A DNA stretch of 64,000 nucleotides from Phragmites australis. Taxonomy: Eukaryota > Streptophyta > Magnoliopsida > Poales > Poaceae. Both the position numbers and the translations under genes were made by a program. Below, one piece after another: positions 56,648-64,000 of the stretch (within the stretch, counting starts at the first letter, position 1; each line of letters opens with the position of its first letter). The notes below the pieces were generated by a model that ran no database searches, was not told where the DNA came from, and saw only the letters and a program-made list of their open reading frames with translations. Where the stretch lies: assembly GCF_958298935.1 (NCBI RefSeq), contig NC_084928.1:16213501-16277500 (forward strand). Direction: 5' to 3'.

Positions 56648-57100
56648 CTTGAGTCAGTGTGAGGGATCCAGCTCCAGTACTGTAGCGTATCGCCCAAGAC
56701 GATGCACAGGGCCCTCGCCGACAGCATGTAGAATTTGGTGCCGGTCTCCCTGTCCAGCCACATGCTTTGCACAGAAAAGCCACCGTTCAGTCGATTGATC
56801 GAGTAGCCTGCACTGCAGAATAGAAAGGAGAAAAAGAAGAGCTCTTCCGTACCGTGAAGCCGTCGGCGAGGAGGAAAGGTCGTTCGGAGAGGAGCTTGAA
56901 CAGCGCCCCCTTGGACAGTGGCCCGGGAGAGAGCTCCCAGTCGGAGAGCGGCGGGAGGCCGGGCGGCTGGAAGCAAGCCCAGACGGCGTCAGCGGCGCGG
57001 AAGGGCAGCGAGACCGCGGTGGCACGGAAGGCGTCGTGCGACGCGGCGCGGCGCAGGAGATCGCCACGGAGAGGAGCTCCTCCGGCAGGCATGTGGCCTC
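56648..57100 (-). pseudogene. Fragment of an F-box / phloem protein 2-like (PP2-B type) gene
   Basis: Minus-strand exon 1 (about 57100-56853) encodes an F-box start (CLPEELLSVAISCAAPR) and, in another frame, SHDAFRATAVSLPFRAADAVW...KGALFKLLSERPFLLADGFT. The frame change is at about 57033, consistent with five extra bases. It ends at a GT donor (ACG|GTACGG). Exon 2 (56764-56648) encodes SMWLDRETGTKFYMLSAR and LGDTLQYWSWIPHTDSR, the start of the PP2 lectin-like domain, ending at CAAG|GTCCGCC as in this family. The third exon, with most of the PP2 domain, is not found to the left. No in-frame ATG precedes CLPEEL because a stop lies just upstream. Confidence 0.75.
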
Positions 57101-58430
57101 GCAGACGGAGTCTCAGGAAGCCGAAGCACAATCGAGGGAGGAGGGGAAGGATAGGAGAAAGCAGCAGAGCAGCGGGGGAAGAAAACTGATGTAATCGGGA
57201 AGACTCCCGAAGACGCCTCATAGTTCGCGATCGAACGGCTCTCCTCTTACACTGATCCGACGGTCAATGTTTTCTGATGATGTGGCTCAATCACGACGCG
57301 AGAAATCGAGGAGGATTAGATTGCGAAGATGCGCCAATCACCATTGTTTTTGCGTGTAGCTTTTTGTGTTCAACTGCGTGTCTTTCGAGATACCTGTGCA
57401 CATAATTTCGTTTCCGAGGCATCTAAAATGGAAAATTTTTACAGTGGCCTCCAAATAACTTTCGAATACAAATCCGCATCCATATATGTTAGATTCAATT
57501 GTATGTAAATATTCTACGGTTTAGCGACAAATTATGAAATAGTAAATTTATTTGACACAAGTGTAATGGGAATTTAATATAAGGAACTTCATTTTTTTTA
57601 TTGATCATCTACCTTAAGACTAAGAGCTACTTTTAATATAATATTATGACTTTAGATAATTTTATACCGTTAGATGGGAGATGAAAGGTCCAAATTTATT
57701 GATGTAATATACGTGGTACAATACCAAATAATAATATAATAGGTAGGATCGAAAGAATTTAGTAAAAGAACAAATAAAAGAATAGAATTTTATATTACTC
57801 TTATTTATATTTATAAAAGTATTTTTATATATTCGGATACGGATATTTTCAATATCCATATCTATTTTTGAAAAAGGACTCGAATATATGCATATTCATA
57901 TCTTAGAAACGAATTTGAATATATCTATATTCGATCTATCTGTCAATTGGATACAATTTTTCAATATCACATTTACATTTAGTTATATATAAATATCGAA
58001 TATTATGAATATCTACTATCTATTCCACCTTGTATTCCACACCTACATGAAGAAGGTTATTTTAGGAGCTTTTGCGGTGGTTCATATTCCCTATAACCAA
58101 GAGATAGTATAAATTTAATCTGACCGTCCATGTGATTGAATATTTCTGTAATTACGACATAGTATTAATATTTATCCATCGTATCATTAAAGTGCATTAC
58201 AATCTTTTTTTATACTTAATTCCCAAATAATTATTTAACCAAATAATCAGCATTCAGATCACTCTAAACATTAAACATATGAATTTGCATGATAGAACTA
58301 CCATACTATTTCTTTTTTCCCAAAAATACTTTTATACTACATATACTTCTCTCATATACTACTTATATTATCTCTAAATAATTGATAATATTCTAACCAA
58401 TCTAGACCATTCAATCAAAAAATAGATGGC
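57101..58430. other. AT-rich intergenic sequence
   Basis: No gene is supported. The section 57780-58000 is rich in TATTCGGATACGGATATT-like words on either strand, found in grass hAT- or MITE-type elements, but no clean terminal repeats were located. Confidence 0.45.
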
Positions 58431-58573
58431 ACAATAATCCAATTCGTATTCACAATCTAGGGTATTCAGATTCATATTCATATTCATATTTATATTAAAA
58501 TATAGATAACAATGTGAAAAATAGATTATTCGATTTGTATCCGATCCGTTTTCACCCTTCCCTGCATTAGGTG
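58431..58573. mobile_element. Possible hAT-like element end
   Basis: The text ATTCATATTCATATT followed by GATCCGTTTTCACCCTTCCCTG ends as the inverse of the CAGGG...GGTGAAAACGG termini common in grass hAT elements. No matching left terminus or 8 bp duplication was found. Confidence 0.25.
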
Positions 58574-60429
58574 CCAACTAGTCTCTGATTCGTAGGGATG
58601 GACGTGGAGCCATCTATCTGTAAATCTATTTTAGTCCAACTCAATCGATTAAGTAGTTGTTTTGACGACATCAAAATAGCTAGTTTCTTAAATAAGTTGT
58701 ACTAGTATGAATCCACAAATATCCATTAATGCTCTATGTCTATCCCTACTGATTTGATGTAACGTGCACTTATCTTTTTCAGTCAAACTGAAACAAGTTT
58801 GCAGTTTCTTCTTCATCATCAACAATCCGTGGCATCGACAGCATTCGCGCAGCGTCAGAAGCAGCAAGCTGTAACGTCTTGCTCTCAGTGGCGCAGCACT
58901 AGCTAGTTTGAGCATGACTAGAGCGGAAAGGCGTGTCAAAGATTAGAGATAGTCGCAATGGAAGACTTCAACAAAAATAAACGATGATTTAATATCGAAA
59001 TATGTGAGGGATGATATCTCTCTATGTAGTTTGAGCACTTATTTACTTATTCGATCAAGCATGACTCATGAGTCAGCAACCCAATTGTAATGAGAAACCA
59101 GGCTATGTGCATTGTGCAGTGTAAAGGCCCGAAACTAAGTTTCTAGCTATTATCTAAAAAGAACATAGTGCATAATTCAAGTAAAAATTTGCTTACATGG
59201 AGATATGGTTTTCCTTACATGAATCCCATACAAAGTTGCAGGTTTAATTCTAAGATGATTCTACACGGTTCAGCAGGATGGCTGAACGGGATAGCTCTGC
59301 ATATGTACCTGTAAAATTTTCAATCATCTTCCTCACCATTGACGAGGATATATAATTATTTCATATATTTCATATATCTCTGAAGAAATATATGAGAATC
59401 ATATGTATCTTACTCGATATGGGGCTGATCGTAGCCGCTACAGAGTAAGATATGGAGCAAAAATATAAGAAAGATGATGATATCGAATTAGAAAACTATC
59501 TCTTATTCAGTAAGAAATCTTAAATATTCGGGAGTTCTATAATCAATTAGATTACATCTAGAGGAGTCCAGATATATTACTTATGAGTATCCCTAACTAT
59601 ATAAGCCAGAGAGAGGGGCACGTCCAAAACATCGAATCAAGCAATCAAACATCGAGTCTCACATCAAACAAATCAAAACACAAGCAAGTCATGCCTTTAG
59701 ATCTCAGAAGTTCTGAAACTCCTCGAGACAAGTTGAGTAGAAGACCAATATCCATCGAAGATCCACGACAGAAATAATCCCTAGTCGATTAGGTCTTAAG
59801 CCCCAGACGCAGCCAAATTTCTAGTTTTTAGAGTTAGACATCCCATATTTCATCGTTAATCCAAAAATAATCAAAACGAGATAGAATGTAAAGCTATTAC
59901 TTAACTTAGGGACTTGAACTTTTATAAACTATATGTCTCTCTTCACAGTCTACTTCTACAATTACATACGTATCCCTATTTTCCATATCACAAAATAATT
60001 TGCAAAAGAGTATCAAATCCTCGACAACATAAAGCACTATCCCAACTTTGATTAATTTTTCCATTTTCACCGAAACTAGAACTTACAGTGCCGCACTCAA
60101 GCTACACACTTAATCTAAATAACTAAATAATTTGGACTTACCTTTTTGCACACTAATGCTACTCCAGAAAAAACAGAGCAGCAACATGGCAAAACTAAAA
60201 AACCAAGAACATGAGAAAACTGATAGTATCAGAATATCGTGGACTGTGAATATGTTCTACGCTGTCTGCGGCGTCCAAGCTATTGCCTAGCTGAAGTGTA
60301 ATGCAACATCCACCAGAAAAAGTAATCACAAGACAAATTTGGTCCGTGCATCAGAGGATCCATTTCCAGGGACGATATATCATAGGTAGTGTTTGATTCA
60401 ATAATTGCAAACCCAAACAGTAACGGTAT
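58574..60429. other. Intergenic sequence with no supported gene
   Basis: AT-rich, with short ORFs (58688-58939, 59583-59777) lacking domains. A stretch at 59380-59460 has the inverted words ATGTATCTTACTCG and AGAGTAAGATATGG. Nothing else is recognised. Confidence 0.4.
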
Positions 60430-60760
60430 TGTAACAGCTCAAATTTCTAATTTCCTAGAATTTAATCATGCCAAGAAATAAATAGAATAAGCCAAATAAA
60501 AATTTGCTTAGATTTATTTTTCTTTATTTTTTCCCTCGGTGTGCTTGCTGTTTTTCTTTTTGTTTTGGTTGGTTTCTTGGTCTTTCGCTGGTTTCTCTTG
60601 TGTTTTCTTAATTAAACCTTAATCATGAAATGATAGAAGAAAAGGAGATAAAAGAAAAACCATGTACAGTAAATCTGCCGAAAACCCCCCTCATTCTCTT
60701 CTCTTCAACACAACTCCACCCCACCCCCTCCCGAATATATATATATATATGCAAAATTAT
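60430..60760. mobile_element. Possible truncated LTR start
   Basis: TGTAACAGCTCAAATTTC at 60430 resembles the start of grass gypsy LTRs, followed by T-rich text and a C-rich stretch ending in an AT microsatellite near 60737. No partner end is present. Confidence 0.3.
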
Positions 60761-60789
60761 ATTATCGTTTAAAAAATAGTAGTGATAGG

Positions 60790-61345
60790 CTACCATTGCT
60801 CGTCCATCGGGTGAGAGTAAGGTCTCGCTCAATGAACAGGCAAGATCTTATGGGCCCTGGTTGACAAGGAACTAAAAAACCGTGAGTAAGATGTGTCGCC
60901 TATTCACCGGGCGAGACCTTACTGTCGCCCGGTGAATGGGCGACACCTTTGTCTCGCTCGTTGAACATGCGATAGCAAGGTGTCGCCCCATGTACAAGAA
61001 ACACCTTGCTTTGGTCAAAATAATTTAATTTGATGAACACGCAATGCCCATGTATGTCACAGTTCCCATTAGAATCACCGTGTTCAACTTTCCATTTTTT
61101 TGTCAAATCATTCAGTGTCATTAGATATTTGTACGATATTTCAGAAGGAACGTAGCCACTGTTCGGGAGACACCTTTTTGGTGGGCCCACCTAGCATCGT
61201 AGCAACGAAGATCTCTCCTGTTCGGCGGGCCAGATCTCTCCCGAATGGGTGAGACTTCGGGGAAAGACATTTAATATGCCCTACCAGGTGGGGCCCATAA
61301 GGTCTTGAACGTTTATCTGGCGAGACCTTGCTCTCACCCGATGAA
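60790..61345. repeat. Dispersed short repeat of GGTCTCGCCCGGTGAAC type
   Basis: At least eight degenerate copies of GAGACC or GACACC next to CCGGTGAA/CCGATGAA words occur in both orientations, e.g. ATTCACCGGGCGAGACC at 60902, CGCCCGGTGAATGGGCGACA at 60935 and GCGAGACCTTGCTCTCACCC near 61320. A minus-strand ORF (60900-61190) crosses it without a domain. The nature is unknown. Confidence 0.55.
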
Positions 61346-61757
61346 CATGGATTTAAATCCCGTGCTCCTATTGATTTACTACATTTGCCTACTTTTGAAA
61401 GACTTAATTTAAATACTAAGAAATGTGCTGAATTTATTCTTAAGTTGCATGAAACAACTTAAAAGAATATAGAGAGCATGACTAAAAATAATAGGATTGT
61501 TGGAAGTAAAGGTAGGAAGGAAATAAAATTTAAACCGGGTGATTTAGTTTGGTTGCATTTGAGGAAGGATAGGTTTCCAGAACTAAGAAAATCAATGCAG
61601 ATGGACCATTTAAGATAATTGAGAAAATCAATGACAATGCATATAAATTAGATCTACCTATAGGTTTTGGGGTTAGTCTTACATTTAACATTTCAGATTT
61701 GAAGCCCTACTTGGGAGAAGAAGAAGAGCTTGAGTTGAGTACGACTCCAATTCAAGT
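61346..61757 (+). pseudogene. Gypsy element A: integrase C-terminal remnant
   Basis: The frame reads KSRAPIDLLHLPTFERLN, then FKPGDLVWLHLRKDRFPELR and, after frame breaks, TFNISDLKPYLGEE-like text just before the polypurine tract. This is the C-terminal end of a Ty3/gypsy integrase. The 5' side is cut at about 61346. Stops and frameshifts are present. Confidence 0.75.
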
Positions 61758-61771
61758 GGGGGGGGGGGGGA
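61758..61771 (+). other. Polypurine tract of gypsy A
   Basis: A run of 13 G plus A directly precedes the LTR start TGATGAAC at 61772. Confidence 0.8.
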
Positions 61772-62677
61772 TGATGAACTCATGGCTCCTTCAGATACAA
61801 TCAATACTATTAATATTTCTCAAATTATATAAGGTCCAATTACAAGAGCACATGCATGACAATTAGACCACCAGGTGAACTCGTTTCTCGTTGTTCATGC
61901 TTTCTTGGATGGATTACTACTAAATTCTTGTGATATTTTATTGATTAGGAACGTGGGAGAAGCACTACAGCTTTACCCGGACATCATCCCTCGAAGGCCA
62001 AGTCTACTCGGACTCGAGGTTGGGCTCTAATCACGGTCGTGGTCGAGTCTCAGGACAACATGTCCGTAAAACGAGCATAACTCTCTCATACGAAGTCTGT
62101 TTTAGGCGATATTGGACATTCTGGAAAGATTATGACGATATCTTTCCAATGGATCTATGCTCAACCAAAGATTCCCTATAATTTAGTCAAAGGCAAAGAA
62201 ACAAGGTGCTGCATTACCATTTTGGACCCTGTTGGGTCTTGTAATCGTGTCGGGGTGGGAGTTCAGGTTGTGCACGCCTCTTTCCATGGCTGCACAACCC
62301 TAGGTCGACCTCCTCACGTCCCCCTATATATATATAGTAGCTATCATTGTTTAGTCTTAGGTTTAGCTTAGATTATTCTGTTTTATACAGTTTCACCATT
62401 TATTGGTTTGTTGAACCCCAACTCAAGTACTTCATTGGTAATTAGCAATGCTCAGATTGCATCTATATGTTCTTACTTGTGTTCTTGATTCGCTTGCAAG
62501 AAAAACCTTCTTAGCGAGGTCAACCGTGTCTTGGTACGGTTGATAACCACGGAGTAGTGGTGTAGTGGTTGCGAGGGTTCTCGATCTATTATGATCGGAG
62601 CCTTTGGATCATCAACATCGAAACTCCACCAATTGACTTATCATATTACCTTCGGAAGATTGGACAAACACGCATCA
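61772..62677 (+). mobile_element. 3' LTR of gypsy A
   Basis: This 906 bp LTR starts TGATGAACTCATGG and ends CGCATCA. It aligns over its length with the solo LTR at 2648-3482 (CATACGAAGTC, TTTTGGACC, GAACCCCAA, GAGGTCAACCGTGTCTTGG). TATATATATAGTAGC near 62325 is a likely TATA region. Confidence 0.8.
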
Positions 62678-63935
62678 CTTTGGTGTTGCATGAGTTGTGG
62701 GATGGGAAAACTTGTTGAAAATTGATAGCAACCAAGAACTAGTAAGAGGTGGGGCAAATCAGAGTTCTGTTGGGAATGTCTTGGGAGTTGAAGCTCTGTC
62801 TGTGTGGTAGGTTTCGTGAGGAGAGCTGCCTATGTTGTAGGCTCCATGTGGAGATGTTTGCCTTGGCTCGTTTAAGGACCAAGTTGATGTGACATCGTAC
62901 CTAGTCTTCACAGTGCAGCCACTCGACCCTTTATGTGGCAGTGCTTAGTCTAAACCCCGCCAACTAGTCAACTGGTTGTCCTTAGGTAGTTGTGCAACAA
63001 GATACCACGGAGCTGGTGTAAGCAGGTGCATGCTTGGCGACCCCGTTGGAGGCCTAGTTAGAGGTTAGGAACCTCTGGTTAGCTCCCGTAGGTGACTAGT
63101 GAGGCGATGCTGTGGTGGGTAATGGCTTTGTTGAGTTGCACTACCACAACGGTGGTATGTGCCAACTCAGCTTGTGGGTAAAATGTACAACTCTGCAGAG
63201 GTTAAACTATTTGAATAGCCATGTCCACAGTCATAGACGAACTATGGTTCGATCACAGTAACTATTTTGGGCTGCGTGTGTTTCCTTGGCGAGTGTGTGG
63301 GCAAGGTGTACCCATTTTCGGAAAATAGGTCCAGCAGTGTGCTATGGATTGCTATGGACGGGGTGTCGGGCATCATTAAAAATTGGGCCCTGTTGACTTT
63401 CCATCATGGCCGAACCCTCCTTCCTTTATAAATATTGATATGATGCTATCACAAAACTGCTTTATGGAAAATACCCCCCTTGGATGTGTAAACTTGATAT
63501 TTCCGCAAAGATTAACCTTACAGCTTATTCCTTATCAATATCATATGCATGTATTTATACCCCTGCGGTAAGGCAAAGGTTGGGACTTGCTGAGTACGTT
63601 TGTACTCACTCTTGCTTGTGCTTTCAGAGGATGATCCAGACTTCACCGAAGTAGATGGTGAGGCTGACAAGTAGGTCTTGGTCGTGTCCGCCTCTGAGTT
63701 GCATGTGGAGTGGCGTGCCTTCATGCTGTTCCTACTTTGCACTCTAATAATGTGGATTCTGTTGATCGTAGGAATCCCTTATGTATTTTTGGGATGGTGG
63801 ATCCTTCTCACCACTTCCTGTGTTATATGACTGTGGTATCATGTATTGTAAGGCTCTTATTTACCAGTGACTGATCTAGTGACTGGTATAATAATGGTTT
63901 TAAGCATCGGGAGTAACTCGGGGCGCTTCATAGAT
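62678..63935. mobile_element. LTR-like sequence between gypsy A and a copia scrap
   Basis: No coding domain. The right end AACTCGGGGCGCTTCA resembles the ends of grass gypsy LTRs, and copia RT sequence starts directly after it, so this may be an LTR inserted in a copia element. The left end is not defined. Confidence 0.35.
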
Positions 63936-64000
63936 AGTGATGGAAATGTTCACATCTATAAGGCACGATTGGTGGTGAAAGGTTTCTGGAAAATTCAAGG
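63936..64000 (+). pseudogene. Copia RT fragment at the window edge
   Basis: The frame reads DGNVHIYKARLVVKGF, the conserved start of copia reverse transcriptase. It is nearly the same as 44661-44735 in the nested copia element. It continues beyond the window. Confidence 0.7.

Noticed and set aside
58431..58573. Complete hAT transposon
   Set aside because: Only one terminus-like word is visible; no left end, target duplication or transposase is found.

Overview
The window is nuclear DNA from a grass (Poaceae). The evidence is one intact six-exon glycosyltransferase family 61 gene of the grass-expanded xylan arabinosyltransferase type, Tat and Tekay-like Ty3/gypsy elements, a Ty1/copia element, a Stowaway-like MITE and CACTA-like DNA. 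All ORFs were read by eye from raw sequence. Element boundaries rest mainly on TG...CA ends, target-site duplications (TSDs) and matches between copies inside the window.

Layout. 1-20.2 kb: LTR debris, then a Tat-like element (here called B, 3962-20225). B has gag, a protease remnant and an antisense ORF but no polymerase. It is broken by three presumed solo LTRs at 5746-8773, 12651-13918 and 15815-19367. Its first LTR is preceded by another B-type LTR carrying its own solo LTR (2648-3482). 20.6-23.8 kb: decayed Tat-type pol on the plus strand with a second RNase H. 23.8-26.5 kb: minus-strand gag/protease of a chromovirus plus a conserved-looking extra ORF. 26.56-30.7 kb: GC-rich 3' end of a second Tat-like element (J), with its 3' LTR and an open antisense gene that has its own TATA box. 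30.9-46.8 kb: a nest of chromovirus remains. Element D (3' LTR 32501-35077, pol, gag) contains a solo LTR (35121-36009) and an internally deleted copia element (39792-46286).

46.8-57.1 kb is the gene-bearing island. The XAT-type gene occupies 48345-51275. A CACTA-like element follows at about 52.7-54.2 kb, then two gene fragments in opposite orientation: an RRM protein (plus strand) and an F-box/PP2 protein (minus strand). 57.1-64.0 kb is AT-rich intergenic DNA, then the 3' end of another gypsy element with its LTR (61.35-62.68 kb) and a copia RT scrap at the right edge.

Only the XAT-type gene looks like an intact host gene. Most other open frames are decayed retrotransposon coding sequence or shadows. 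I found no rRNA, credible tRNA or CRISPR, and nothing that I can defend as a new biological system. The most unusual items are the antisense gene of element J with its own promoter and a predicted intron, the pol-less element B, the microhomology deletion in the copia element, and the paired gene fragments at 55.9-57.1 kb.
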